DNA of 64,000 bases from Liolophura sinensis (taxonomy: Eukaryota > Mollusca > Polyplacophora > Chitonida > Chitonidae): NCBI RefSeq assembly GCF_032854445.1, contig NC_088295.1, forward strand, positions 59,007,249 to 59,071,248. Direction: 5' to 3'. Shown here piece by piece: positions 45,880 to 57,791 of this stretch (position 1 is the stretch's first letter; each line of letters begins with the position of its first letter). Under the pieces are notes generated by a model. It ran no database searches and was not told the origin of the DNA. It worked only from the letters and a program-made list of their open reading frames with translations. Made by a program: the position numbers and the translations under genes.

Positions 45880-46640
45880 TTTCCATTGTTTCAGGCCTAG
45901 TAGTAAATGGAATGATGTCCACCAAAGCCTCGAAAACTGGCCGTCATCGTTAGAATGAAATGGGAAATATAGTTGTGAATGGCGTTAAACAAGAATGAAA
46001 CAAACAAACAAATATAGATTATTAAGCCAGTGTAATTAATGTTGAAGGACAAGCGTGGTTTGCTGCGCACTGAGGACGTAGCAAAATATTAACCTACTCG
46101 GGTTTAGATCCTTATGTTCAATGATAACCTATCTCATCTCACCATGTAACTGAGTATCAAGACATAATATTATAGATTGCCCGGACTCGGCAAAGGCTTA
46201 ACAGATATACACTGTCGCCAGGCGACACATTGCTTGGGTCGTCTGGCGAAATCTTATGTATTAACACCCCGACAGATTTTGTTGTCCAGATTTGACATAT
46301 TCCGTTTCCGCCCGAAGGCCACATTCTGTTTTTTTATGGCAGAGAAAACCCGATCTTAGGGAAATGAAGCAAATGAATGATGACGGCAGATAAATATCAT
46401 GGCCAGTCGTATACAGTATTATGAGTTACATATCGCCCATTATCTGTTAGCACGCAACCTGCAAATGGTGCTAATAATATACCTAACGGTAAACAGTGTA
46501 AAATATTTAATGAATGTGATTTAAGCAAAAACTTTGGAGAGAGTTTTCATATCGTGCGAAAGGTCTGATCTGTGATAAAGTTCAAGTGTGTTCTTTTGTC
46601 AAATGCTTAGTGCATGTTCTAGGCTACATGTTGTCATAAA
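45880..46640 (+). repeat. Module D, copy 4
   Basis: Includes the SINE-like GAATGGCGTTAAAC plus AACAAACAAACAAAT tail at 45945-46015 (shared with 39440-39515), then TTGCCCGGACTCGGC, the D core and CACGCAACCTGCAAATGG. An extra CGCCAGGCGACA near 46216 duplicates part of the GCCTGGCGACATC word in inverted form. Confidence 0.82.
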
Positions 46641-46747
46641 TGTGTTTGGAGTCAAACATCACTGTATAAATTTTTACATTCATTGCTTAGCTCACATCAA
46701 GCTGTTTTTGTTTCCATTTCTCGTCCTCAGATTTTCTTAAATTACTT

Positions 46748-46905
46748 GATCGGAGTTTAGCGCCGCACTCAACAATATTTTACTAATACAAGTGTGGACA
46801 GCTTTACGGAGAAATCCCCGAGTCCCGAAGTAAACCAATGACCTTTGGCAAGCAACTGGTAAACTGTACCGAACGTGCATGACACACAGACGAGAGTGGT
46901 GATTA
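46748..46905 (-). mobile_element. SINE-A relic, antisense, strongly diverged
   Basis: Counterpart of 40872-41035, with the same flank and decay pattern. Confidence 0.65.
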
Positions 46906-47025
46906 TATAGGAGGACGTTGTTCACCAGTGAACTTAATCTAATCTTCCACGCATGCGCTGTAGAACGCTTTTGCCACCATCGGCTGGAAAACAGTGGAGA
47001 GGAGGGAATTGTGGCGATGTCCTTG

Positions 47026-47246
47026 TCGAGACGCAATGACTCAGGAGTTTCTCACCAATGTGAGTTCAAGTCACGCTCATGCTGGCTTCATCTCCGGCCG
47101 TAAGTGGGAAGGTCTATCAGCAACCTGAAGATCGTCGTGGGTTTCCACCGGGCTGTGCCCGGTTTCCTCCCACCATAATGCTAGCTGCCGTTTATAAGTG
47201 AAATATTCTTGAGTACGGCATTAAACACCAATCAAATAAATAAATG
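47026..47246 (+). mobile_element. SINE-A copy
   Basis: Most of the head is missing. It runs from GAGACGCAATGACTCAGG through CAGCAACCTGAAGATCG and TTGAGTACGGCATTAAACAC to a short AAAT tail. Confidence 0.92.
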
Positions 47247-48544
47247 TCAAATATTGTCAAGTCTGAGACTGAACTAAAACCTTGCGTTTCCTAACGATAG
47301 ACGTACAAACATGTTGACCATGTTGCTGAAGGCGGGGAATTTCGATGATATTGACTTCGAGGCAGGGACTGAAACAATATGTGCTTCCTAACTATTAAAG
47401 TATGTCGATCAAATAGTTTTATTTGAAAACAGGTAATGACAAAGCGTCAGTGTAGTGAATCTATATCAACCCTATCTGCACACATTGAGAATGCCCATTT
47501 AATCACTGCCAGCCAATTCTGTTTTCATATTTGGAATCTGACTTTAGAATCTGCGATGCGTAATGGTACCACTGTCGGAGAGTAAAGATGAGAAAAAACT
47601 GGCTTGTTTAAATCTCAGGTCAGCGATAGGCCTTACTAAAGATCAAAGAAAGAAAAACGAAGACGCTTGAATACGTTCAAGACACATTTTAACAAAGTGA
47701 ACAAATAATACAACTGACAATAATATACAAAACAATACAAATAATTACAAATACATGTACATATAATTATTTTTATTTACTACCTTACAACTTCCAAATA
47801 TCCCGGCTTCCAAAGTTGAGTCAGAATCCACAGTTATGATGAATTCCTCAATCTACAGTAGCGTCAGTAATGTCGAGGTGTCGAGCTGTCGATGTATGTT
47901 TCCTCGGAAATATACACAAAGTCACTTTGAGGGTAAACTGGGATGAAATGTACGTAATGGCACAAAGAGACAATGATACAAGCTCTACACTAACGTCTCT
48001 AAAAATAGCAAGTGACCAAACACAAGCTCACAAAGTGCCCTGGAGTAAAAATGGAGTACAAAATGACGAATGTCGAATGGCGTGAAGCGTATATCTCCAA
48101 ACCTACCAAAATCCTTCACAGTATATGACAGTAAATATAATTGCTCTCAAATAGACCTGAGTAAACGACTGCTTTAAAGTGGACTTGAATGAATGAGAGC
48201 GAGCATTACAATTCCGTCCCTCATGTTTATAGACTAACGTAAAGAAAATTCTGAATGGTTTGATCGTTAACATGTTTACAGCACCAATACATATTTAAAA
48301 TGACACTAAACTCATAAACACCAAATCCTCGAGAACACTCGACTGAATTACAGTGCATGCTATAACGTACACAGAGTAAAAATGTATGTCAGAAACTAAC
48401 AAACAAAAGAAAATAAATATATATAATACAATGTTTAAAAACGGGGCTCGCAACAAATGTCAGCATGAAAAATCCTGATGTCTAGACAACCCTGTACTAC
48501 AGATGTAGGTTGTTATTTGCGCAAGCACAGAATAAGTCTTATTC
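47247..48544. other. Unique AT-rich spacer between module units
   Basis: No module, SINE or gene recognised. The 71-codon frame at 47870-48085 has no motif. Confidence 0.45.
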
Positions 48545-49135
48545 ATCAAACTCTGGAATTGAAACTCTTATACATGCATTGTACGATATGGATATAAATC
48601 ACCCAGGTTACACATACAAGAGAATGTTATATCATTTGAGTTTGATCTCAGCGATGAATATAAATTTGTTTATTAATTCCAGTTCATGCGGTAACAGTAA
48701 TGTAGACTGAAACTGAAACTGCTGGCTGCAATGTTGTCTTAAGGGTTGAATTAAATGTAAGACTCTTTGCTTTTATCACCTTTTGCAGAAGCCAATAAAT
48801 TGCTTCTTTCGATGATTGTCTGTTTAGCTGTTATCAGCAGGACAAGCTGTGCTGTTTCCCTGCTTATAACCGGAGGACATCTCTCTGAAAGTGACAAGGA
48901 CTTTTCGGGAACCATCGGGTGACAGACTTTATGGTCGTTCTCCAACCATCGCTTACGGCAGATCATTTCGAACGGAGAGATAACTTGGTCAAAGACTAAT
49001 TTATTTTGTTCGATTCTGGCCGGGGTGATGAGTGGTCATACTGTCGCGTTAACGGGATGGCTGGTAATACCCTGCCCTGTTGGATTAGCCCACATGTGGA
49101 GGGGGTGTGGACGATAAATCGCATGTACAGATCAT
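48545..49135 (+). repeat. Modules H and E, copy 4
   Basis: H shares CACCCAGGTTACAC; E shares AGCTGTTATCAGCAGGAC and GGATAACTTGG-like sequence. The first half of the E frame is broken by a TGA just before the conserved part. The second half is open from 48923 to the shared CGR-stop at 49115-49117. Confidence 0.85.
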
Positions 49136-49825
49136 CGAAAACAAATGTGCTCAGCTAGTTCAGTGCAGATATCAGCATAATGGTATTTATGGAAACGTAT
49201 ACACTGAAAGCTCTATTCGACAATATCTTGTAGACGGTTGTATAGTTAAGAGGAAAAGAGCGCATAAAGATTCCACACATGGCTGATGAAAACAAAATTT
49301 GCTCGCTCTGGATTCATGATACAAAAGAGACTACTATCATATAAATCTTTCTCTGATTGTTAACTGTAAATTGATTTAGGGAATATCAATGACATAAGAG
49401 GACTTTTTTCGGTCACTGGAGATTATGAGTGAATTCCGGGTCACAACACATGCTCCCTTAATTTTTATGAGGTGTGCAAATCTAATCTTGTTCATGAAAA
49501 CCACAATTTTATTTCAGACCTGATTGAGATGAGTTAGACTTCCTTGTACCATACATTGTATATCAGAAGTCGGTACTAAACGCAGGTAGCTTTATACTTG
49601 GTCTTTGAGCCCTGTGTGATACCAGGTTTGACATGGTTACATAAACTATATTCACGGGATACCACTAACAGACGTTCTCACAAGATGAACCGAGACGTAC
49701 AGCTTAATAGACCAGGGTTTTGTCATTCAAGATTGTCTGAACCGCTGCGCTAGAACCATTGTCTCAGTCACTGACTGCAATCAGCAATAAAGCCCAGCTT
49801 TAAGGTAAATAAAGCGGGACTGAGA
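49136..49825 (+). repeat. Module G, copy 4
   Basis: Resembles copy 1 (GAATTCCGGGTCACAACACA, TGTGCAAATCTAATCTTGTTC). Confidence 0.82.
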
Positions 49826-50405
49826 GAAAAGGATTTCTTAGTTCTCTGTTAAATATTGACTTTTCCGTCTGGCAAGAAAGAACAGTTTTCTGTCCACTGT
49901 GCATGCTTAGCGTTCCATTCTGGAAAGTTGCTGTTTTCATCGAGAAACCATTTAGTTCAAGTGTCTGTAGAACCAGAGGTTTACGTATGTAGAGAGTTCT
50001 AAGATGATCCATATTGTTACTTGTGGAGGGGACGCTATCATGTCTAATGGACTATCATGTTCATGGCCATACGCCTCGGCCCAGACGCTAATCGAATCCC
50101 GCCTTTAATTATGGAAGATTATCATTTGATCATCGTCCGTCTGTGTGCCAGGTTAAGCCTTTTAATCCCACTTGGGCTGGCGATTACCCGCGGTTATCAG
50201 TCAAACGCCATGATAACAGGTAATAAGAAAGTTTTTATACCATTCCTCCATCGATTTGGAGATAATAGCTCTGTTTAAATAACCAAAGAACTGTAACTCC
50301 AATGCACATATGTATTTCAAAGGCGTTTATTTACACACGCTAGAGCTTGGATGAAGTATTCTTAACCTAGGAAATATAGAATTGTTAAAAGAGTTCAGGA
50401 TTTAA
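49826..50405 (+). repeat. Module B, copy 5
   Basis: Has a deletion removing the CGATCATCCGCAAAGATCACG stretch and frame breaks near GAGTTCTAAGATG, so the IESRL frame is lost. The alternative frame (50057-50278) stays open. Confidence 0.82.
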
Positions 50406-50600
50406 GAAGAGAATCAAATGGAAACAGATTCTTTAGTGCCATATACATATCAATATTGTGAGTACCAATAGAAGCAGCTCGCCTACAGGGATTTTCTTTC
50501 AAAGGGTTTCGTTTTTTTTTGCTTCCAAGCTTGGCAAAACAGGTTGACTGAAAGGCGTTATGAGTATGTATTTTTGTCCTCATTATTTGACTGTAATAAA
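50406..50600 (+). repeat. Segment shared with 43086-43530
   Basis: AAACAGGTTGACTGAAAGGCGTTATGAG-like sequence and the preceding GAATCAAATGG block match the stretch around 43090-43160 and 43465-43510. The element R tail present at 43195-43475 is absent here. The pair therefore resembles an occupied and an empty site for that fragment. Confidence 0.65.
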
Positions 50601-51146
50601 GACAGCATTTATTATTTTTTTATGACATAATTGGAATTGTATCATTTTCGTAGATTTAGAACATCAGGCAGTTCTCTAAATTCTAAATCCATGTCCAAGC
50701 TTCAGAAGGAAGACTACATAATTAATTTGATCCAATTCATACTCTCACTGTTGCACCGCTATCCACAGAATTAAAAGAAAACTATTCTGCAATTCGCCTT
50801 CTAGACATGACCACAAAGTAATAATAAAAATGTTTCTCTATCAAAGTAATTATGTCATGATCTACCAAGAATGAATTTACCAAAAAAAATATTGAATTTT
50901 AGCGCATTATGCAAGAAATAGTATTTTTTTCACCAAATGTTTAGTGTATTTTGGTTATTCGAAACGTTTATAATTATTATTAGAACGTTTATAAACGTTA
51001 GGAACTTCATCCTTGTCAGCATATACGGCCTGCTATATGACTTCTTGTTAACTGTTACTCATTTGTATCGGAATACAAGGCCATTTACTAGTCATCACCC
51101 CTGCAGGCTTTTACCGCTTTGCTCCCATCAAAATTCGGACTTTCGT
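50601..51146. other. No gene recognised
   Basis: AT-rich; frames up to 80 codons without motif. Confidence 0.45.
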
Positions 51147-51200
51147 TTTATAAATGAAATATTCTTGAGTACGGCGTAAAACACCAAAATATAAATAATT
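51147..51200 (+). mobile_element. SINE-A 3' end fragment
   Basis: AAATATTCTTGAGTACGGCG and AAAACACC with a short A-rich tail; nothing of the body remains. Confidence 0.85.
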
Positions 51201-51399
51201 AAAATAATTTTCCGGAATCTGTGGCGTGAGATCAGTACTGCTTGAAGACAAATGGTCTTTAAAGAACTTAAGACTGCATATAAACAGCCCTCGGGCGCCG
51301 TCGACCATATATTGTCATCAAGCCACCACGAGCAATGAAAACAGGGAACGCGTACTTTATAGAGAGTGGTTGTCAGAACTAGCTGATTTGGAGCCCATT

Positions 51400-52225
51400 G
51401 GTGTTTTGTACAGAGAGAACCAAAGGCAGTTACATTGTCTACAGTGTTTCCTGTGTATATTGGTTTATTAAAGAACTTGGATGACGAAAATGTCTCACTG
51501 GTGAACAGGGTTTAATGTGGTTTTGACTCACCAATATTAGCTTAGTTTGAAGATGACATGTTTGAGAAACCTTAGGGCCGAATTTTTATAAATACAGTGA
51601 TCTAACGATGGAATGCTGTGTGTATTTTCCATACGTAATCGTATAATCATGGCTTCCGTAGTTCGAAAAAGCGTTGATACCAATATTATTCTGCTGACCA
51701 GCCTGTTTTTCGATAGTATGTATGTTCGTTTTATCGTCCACACCGCCACCAGATGTGGGCTAATCGAAGTGAGTACAGTATAAGCAGCCCTTCCGCTAAC
51801 GCCACAGTTTGATCACTTATCACCAGGGCCAGAAACGGAGGAAATAAATTAGTCTTTGGCCAAGTTATCTCTACGTTCGAAATGATCCGCCGTGAGCGAA
51901 AGTTTGAGAACGACCATGAAGTCTGGCACTCAATGGTTCCCGGAAAGTCCTTGTCACTGCTATAGCTGTATCTACCCGTTATAAGTAGGAAAACAGCGCT
52001 ACCCTGCCGCGGCTTGTCCTGCTGATAACAGCTACACAAACAACCATCGAAAGAAGCAATTTATCGGTCACTCCAGGCGGTGATAAAAGCATAGGACTTA
52101 CAGTATGAGTTACAGTACAGAATTATACGTTCTGTACCGATATAGAATTCATGTGATGAAATATGCTCTAGGAAGTGTAGCCTGGGGGATTAATACCGTA
52201 ATCGCAATGTATATGTACATAAACA
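51400..52225 (-). repeat. Modules H and E, copy 5, inverted
   Basis: Resembles 43540-44430 throughout, including the flank with CATGTTTGAGAAACCT and ATTTTTATAAATACAGTGATC. The - strand frame at 51731-52039 is 102 codons and ends WWRCGR-stop, the same length as in copies 1 and 3. Confidence 0.85.
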
Positions 52226-53539
52226 TGAGAGTTTCAAATGATTAGATCGATCAAGCTGATGTGTGTTTGCGCTGTAAACCGCCCAGAGGATTTCCAGCCC
52301 GACATTGCCGATAGTTGAAGGTATGCCTCCGTAATGTCTTGACTCTGTTGGATACAGTCGTTGTGTACACTTCGTACACAGAATTGCAGGATTATGTTTA
52401 CGCATTAGGATGAAAATATTCTCGAACCACGCTACAATGGCGCTGGATAGCGCTTTTGTGGCCATTTAAATTGTCTTTTATAATATTTGTTCGAAACCAA
52501 TAGCTTTCTACTGTTATAGCATGGCGTCATTTGTGGGAAAGTTTGTGAGCTATGCGCCTAATGCCGATGTTTTAATGCCGGCTTGACGATTTTCCAAACT
52601 CTAAATAAATAATTTCACAAAGTTGGGAGGAATAAATCCGATTACGGAATGTGAGTTAAGTGATTTCGTATAACTGGCATAACATAGAGGAACTGGAATC
52701 GTAAAAATGAATGCTGCAACTTTCATTTTTCAGATTCTACTTAATGGGGCGATAACAAGGCTAAGCATAGTTTTTATTTCAGGAATGCGTCGGACATCTT
52801 AAGAGAAAAACATTTAGCGTCGAGATCTCTTTCAATGTGTTCCCTTCTACGTTACACTCAAATGCCGTCCAGTTTGTACCACCTCGTCTTTAGGACTTCG
52901 TCTTAGATTCATGGAACATTAGGTACATTGTAATCCGCATTTGTAAGATGTATCCCAACACGTAATTTCTAATGTTAAACCCACAAACGCGCGATGCGAC
53001 CGTACATTAACTTTAGACTTATGCATTATTTATTTACATCAAGTCTGGCTAAAACTTAAAATGTCAAATCTTCCCAAAGAATCTGTTTGTATAAGAAAAA
53101 CAAAGTGGTAGGACATAAGAAGTCTCAAGACAACTGTTTGTATAGCCGCTGTATTGGACAATCTATCATGTCACGGCACTGAAGTGTACTGTGTGATGTA
53201 TTATTTAATTATTGAACTTGCTGTGTCCTTGTATGTGAGTTTTTCTTCAGATAAAGCCGAATGTTGTGACAAAAAAAAAAATAAAAAGTAAAGAAATGAG
53301 TGGATGATATGAAGGATATATCGCAAATCCGCACCTATCCATCTATTCAAGCTCTATCAAGTACAGAATGGTACAGTACCTGTTTATAGTGCGTGACAGA
53401 AACTATGACACATGAGGCATACGAGGCAGATCACGATTATTAATAAACAAGTAAATTTATAATCTTTATTCTCTTTAACACATTCTCAAGAATACATATT
53501 TTTATACATATTTAGAGTGATGTTAACTTGTTTAACTCG
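52226..53539. other. No gene recognised
   Basis: AT-rich unique-looking stretch. A 91-codon - strand frame at 52190-52465 straddles the edge of the module and has no motif. Confidence 0.45.
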
Positions 53540-53765
53540 CATGGTAGACGATTTCATTCATTCCCCTGGAATATTCTTTCGGTAATTCCGTCACTGAAAA
53601 CTGTTACTGTATACTTCTTGTTGGATTAATCTCTTACTTGATATACTGTCTTAGTTTTTTTTAAAACATGTTTTGGATGTTTTCGTTATTTCCGAACGTT
53701 CGTTTAAAAATTGGTCTGAAATTCTGATATACGAATGTCTGCTTCGATGCCTAGAGTGACTACAA
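53540..53765 (+). mobile_element. Element R 3' tail fragment, diverged
   Basis: GGTAATTCCGTCACTG, GATATACTGTCTTAG and ATATACGAATGTCTGCTTCG follow the order of the tail at 4226-4510. Confidence 0.55.
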
Positions 53766-54507
53766 AAGTCTTTACTGGCTTTTTCTCTTGGAACTTTATT
53801 ATGTGCAATTAGTGCCAAATGACTCTTGGATACATTGCAGAAGGACGGCACTTTACTGTCGGAGAGGCTGTACTCGGCCAGTCCACCATATCAGAGTGCT
53901 TTTTACCTTGAGGAGTTGAGGAAACTACCATATTATGTCCAACGAGCGTTCTGTGGAGTTCCATTAAGAGATTGTCATTAGTCCAAAACCAGGGAATTTC
54001 AAGACAGTACAACCACTTGGCAGCAGTTTATGTGTGGTCCTATGCTCTTCAAGAGGTGGCAAACATTCCGTGGATGACACTGGTAGCTTGAAATCGTGCA
54101 ACAAGCAAAGGGCAAAGTGAGGCCTTTGACAACTTGATCGCCTTTTGTAAATAAAAATGACTAAAGACATCATTTAATACGGAGAGCATATTAAAGTTGG
54201 TAGAATCAAACAGGAAACCACGATCATTCGCTCAAAATTAGTTTTACGCCACTGTTAAATCATCCTAATGTCGACTGGAAGACCTGTTGGCATTTCCGAT
54301 TGTGTATCCATACTGGTGTATGGAATATCTGACATGATTTTCCTTTACAAAGGATGAGCAAGTTTAAAACATCACAAACAAACAACTACAGCTCACTAAG
54401 AGCTTCACCGTCTTATGACAAATGTGTGAATTTTCGTGACACATGAAGTTTGAAGTTCAAAACCAAAAACTTTTACTAGGCATTTTTTGTCTTTATTCAT
54501 ATACTCG
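53766..54507. other. No gene recognised
   Basis: Three overlapping antisense frames of 66-69 codons tile 53651-54173 in different phases. They do not join into any protein I recognise. Confidence 0.4.
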
Positions 54508-54518
54508 ACGAATAAATA
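54508..54518. repeat. Target-site duplication (left) of the SINE-C copy
   Basis: Eleven bases identical to 54867-54877. Confidence 0.85.
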
Positions 54519-54866
54519 TCTACCGGCCCAGATAGCACAGTTTGTAGAGCGTCAGCTTTGGGAGCGGTAGATTCAGGATCAGGTCGAGTCACACTCAAGA
54601 CTTTAAAAGAGGAAGTTGTAACTTCCTCGCTTGGGGTTCAGCATGAAGGGGATAGTGCAATGACTGATCGACTCGTATCAGTGTAATGGCTCGGGCGGGT
54701 CCCCTTACTTGCTCTCGGTAAGTCGTCTCAATGAAGCAGCACTAGATAATAGAGCGGTGGAAATCTGTCCTGCAACAAAGAGGCACATTACATACACCCT
54801 AAGGATTCCTTCGTATGACTGAAAAATTGTTGAGTACGACGTTAAACCCCAAGCACTCACTCACTC
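54519..54866 (+). mobile_element. SINE-C copy, full length with target-site duplication
   Basis: A SINE of a different family from SINE-A. It has a tRNA-like start (GGCCCAGATAGCACAGTTTG), the body with CGCTTGGGGTTCAGCATGAAG, and the 3' end TTGAGTACGACGTTAAACCCC followed by a CACTCACTCACTCAC tail. ACGAATAAATA at 54508-54518 is repeated at 54867-54877. The ACTCAC tail is one I associate with molluscan SINEs. Confidence 0.9.
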
Positions 54867-54877
54867 ACGAATAAATA
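54867..54877. repeat. Target-site duplication (right) of the SINE-C copy
   Basis: Identical to 54508-54518. Confidence 0.85.
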
Positions 54878-55589
54878 CCAAGAATGTTACTCTATACACG
54901 ATATAAGATCGCAACCATTATTATAGTTTCTATGTGTGTATTTATTGCATAAAGGAGAATGAAAACTGGATCGCTTGAATGTATGACTTGGCGATATTGT
55001 TAACAAGTGAATTCGTCTCTTAAATTTCATTTGGGTTTTTCGTTGTCTAGGGTGATTTACAGAGGTTTTGGTATCGTATTAAGCAGCTTTATTTAACAAC
55101 TTTAGAATATATAGACATCTTATGTTAGATTTGTGTTTCTTTATCTGCAATAATTTTAATATTTTCACCAGTCAACAAATGAAATCAATGAATATTTAAT
55201 TATGGTACAGATCAACACTTGCATCCTGCGGTTTACTCATTTAACAAATGATTCATTCCAGGGATTGTACAGAAATGAATCACTAACTTGAAGTTCATGT
55301 ACGAAGAATGAGCAGGGGATCATGTATGGCTTAAGCTGTATCCTTTCGAAATCATTTTTTTTTTAAAATTACAGTTCTAACTGTAACAGTTCTAACTATC
55401 TTGAAAGTTCTAGAAAGGCGGCTACCTGTTAAGACGTTTACATTAGCTACCTGCAACTGTGTAGATATGAGGCTCTCTGGCCGATAAAGCAGTGCTTTGG
55501 GCCATACGACCAACCAAACAGAACAGGATGACAGAGGTGTCGTTAGTCAGAACATCACTGGATTTTACCTACTGGCCTAGTTTGCGCTT
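54878..55589. other. No gene recognised
   Basis: AT-rich unique-looking spacer; a short direct repeat (CAGTTCTAACT at about 55371-55400) is the only visible structure. Confidence 0.45.
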
Positions 55590-55930
55590 ATTGGTCACTA
55601 CGTCATTTTAACCAGGTCTGTCAATACCAGATGTCAGATATTGGGAGATGGCCTACTCTTATCAGGCGTTCAGCTATAAACGGGCTCAAAATAGAGAAAA
55701 TATTTTAGGATTAGCCAAGTTATCTCGACGTTTAAGATGAGTCGACGTCAGCAAAGGTTACAGGACGACTATGAAGGTTGGAAAGCGACAGTTCAAGAAA
55801 AGCTCTTGTCAGATACAGAAATTTGTCAAACGTACATAAGCACGAAAAAGCCAGTCTGGCGATAGCTACGCATATAACTATCTAAGGGAGCAATTTGTCG
55901 AAAGAAGCAATTTATGGGCAATTTGAGATG
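55590..55930 (-). repeat. Module E, copy 6, inverted and decayed
   Basis: Shares the framework of copy 5 (GCCAAGTTATCTCGACGTT, AGCTACGCATA) but with many indels; the E frame is broken. It is the most diverged E copy. Confidence 0.7.
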
Positions 55931-56309
55931 CAAACGAGATGCAAAAGAGATGCATTTATTATGAGAAGTTAGTGAAATTGTTTACCTCAAATGTCAAAGA
56001 GTGAATCAATTTTGGGGTCGCATGAATAGCAGCTTACATCGTTGAATTGTAAAAATAAGCTATTTTTGTTTGGGAGCTGGGCAACGACAGTCAGACAGGA
56101 CACTCTTGTCAGTGAAATCTCTGAAAGCAGAATCTCAAGTGCTCTTCGTTCATTTACAAAATGTTGTCCTTAGAATATCATATAAGACAATAGTACAAAC
56201 ACAGACTAGTTTGAGACCTGTATCAGTTATCTATCCTTTTCATTGTTTTGGTTTTGACTGCTATAGTTGATCAAAAGCAATTATCAAAAAATCGATAGGC
56301 AATTGGCAT
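55931..56309. other. Spacer between inverted modules
   Basis: AT-rich, with a small CGAGATGCAAA/AGAGATGCA duplication near 55925-55960. No gene seen. Confidence 0.4.
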
Positions 56310-56750
56310 AGATCCATGTTTGAACTGTTACCATAGCCTTTGGCCGATGGCTATGTGAAGTCGCCAGCTCAAGTGCGATTAAAAGTCTTAACTTATCCCA
56401 CAAACGTACAACGCTCAAACAATTTTCACGCTCAAACCGGAAATCTTCTGTGATTAGAGGCGTGATTCGACCCACACCTGGGCTGAGGTGTATGGCCGGG
56501 AACATGACAGTCCATTAGACATGATAGCGTCCCGACCCCCTAGAAACAATGCCGAACTCTCCACAATCCCCTGGTTCTACTGACACTTGAACTAAAATGT
56601 TTGTCGGTGAAAAAAACAACTATCCAGAAATGAATGTGATCTTTGCGAATGATCGCGAGAGCTAAGAGTCCAATGTCAACAGAAGACTGTTCTTTCTAAC
56701 CAGGCGGAAGAAAATATTTAAAGGAGTACTAAAAACCTTCTTTCGTTAAA
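56310..56750 (-). repeat. Module B, copy 6, inverted and decayed
   Basis: On the - strand it contains AAGTGTCAGTAGAACCAGGG, CGGGACGCTATCATGTC and GAATCACGCCTCTAATC. The IESRL frame is broken by indels; the alternative frame (56284-56505) stays open with ITPLITEDF. B here lies only about 400 bases from E copy 6, without the D module between. Confidence 0.75.
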
Positions 56751-56968
56751 AAGCTCAGTTTTATCCAGAGCTGCGATCAATCCCGGTTTTCTGACAGTTA
56801 AATATTCTTCAGATCAACATTAAGCGTCAAGTCAGTAAATGAGCGTAAATACACTCAAGGACAGACACAGTTCAGGTGTTGCGAGGCAGACCAACATGGA
56901 TGGCATGACCCTTTTTTGCTAACCTGTACGTCTTGATTCTTTTTCCATTGTTAGTCTGTTCCAGGTCA
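56751..56968. other. No feature recognised
   Basis: Spacer before an antisense SINE-A; nothing seen. Confidence 0.4.
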
Positions 56969-57239
56969 TATTTATTTATTTATTTATTTATTTATGTCAT
57001 GGGAGTTTTCTGTTGAATTCAAGAATAATTCACTTATACGACGGCGAACAGCATTATGGTGGGAACAAACCGGACAGAGCCCAGGGGAAACCCACAGTCA
57101 TCCCCAGTTTGCTGACAAACCTTACCACGTACGACCCGGGAGGGAGTCAGTTTGGGCTGGACCTGAACTCATAGGGACCGCATTAATGAGAGATTCTTGG
57201 GTCATTGTACTAGCACTAATTACTAGGCCATGGAGGCCT
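56969..57239 (-). mobile_element. SINE-A copy, antisense, full length
   Basis: Long ATTT tail at the left, then a diverged 3' end, body (ACGACGGCGAACAGCATTATGG) and the head to AGGCCATGGAGGCC. No clear target-site duplication. The 85-codon frame at 56994-57251 is SINE. Confidence 0.92.
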
Positions 57240-57242
57240 CTA

Positions 57243-57791
57243 TCAAAGTGAGATAAAGTCATTTAAGGGGTGATATCCCCAAAATGTTATGTTGCCAACA
57301 TGTAATTTCGTTAAAAAAATTAAAGAAAAATGATAATTCACAAGGCGATATTGTAGCAATATTACAATGGCGCCTGTTAATGTTTCAGTCACTGTAAATA
57401 ACGATTGTGACGTCTGAGAAAGCAAAGGCTCAGTATTGACCTGTGTCGTGTATGTTATATATGGAATCGATCCAAGAAATAAGCAAAGCACAGTCACGCT
57501 CGATGGAAAAGGAAATGATGTATTGCTTCGTTTCTCATCGTAGCAACCGTTCCTAAAACATTTCCAATACATACAATATGCATAAACTGTAAGTGTTGTC
57601 TGCAGACGCCTTGTGTAAAAATACGTTGTGTTTCTTATCCTCTGACAGATCCCTTCTGAGGTTTGACACATGTCTCCACCCGAAGGCCAGATTGTGCTTT
57701 TATAACAGAAATATACCGTGCTCTGTTCAGTCTGAGAGCAATGATGTAAATAAATAATAAATCCAGATGAATTTAATACACACTCGTACAA
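57243..57791 (-). other. Longest open frame in the window, probably not a gene
   Basis: An open stretch of 182 codons on the - strand. Its N-terminal third is antisense to module D copy 6 (57620-57870), which is non-coding in the other D copies. The remainder has no recognisable domain, contains scattered Cys and Tyr typical of AT-rich random frames, and has no relatives in the window. A real single-exon gene cannot be excluded but is not supported. Confidence 0.3.

Noticed and set aside
53651-54173. Three overlapping antisense frames as a frameshifted transposase
   Set aside because: Reading across the frames gave no catalytic motif or recognisable order of residues.
57243-57791. 182-codon - strand frame as a gene
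   Set aside because: Its start is antisense to a diverged module D copy and the remainder has no recognisable domain. Listed only as an unsupported open stretch.
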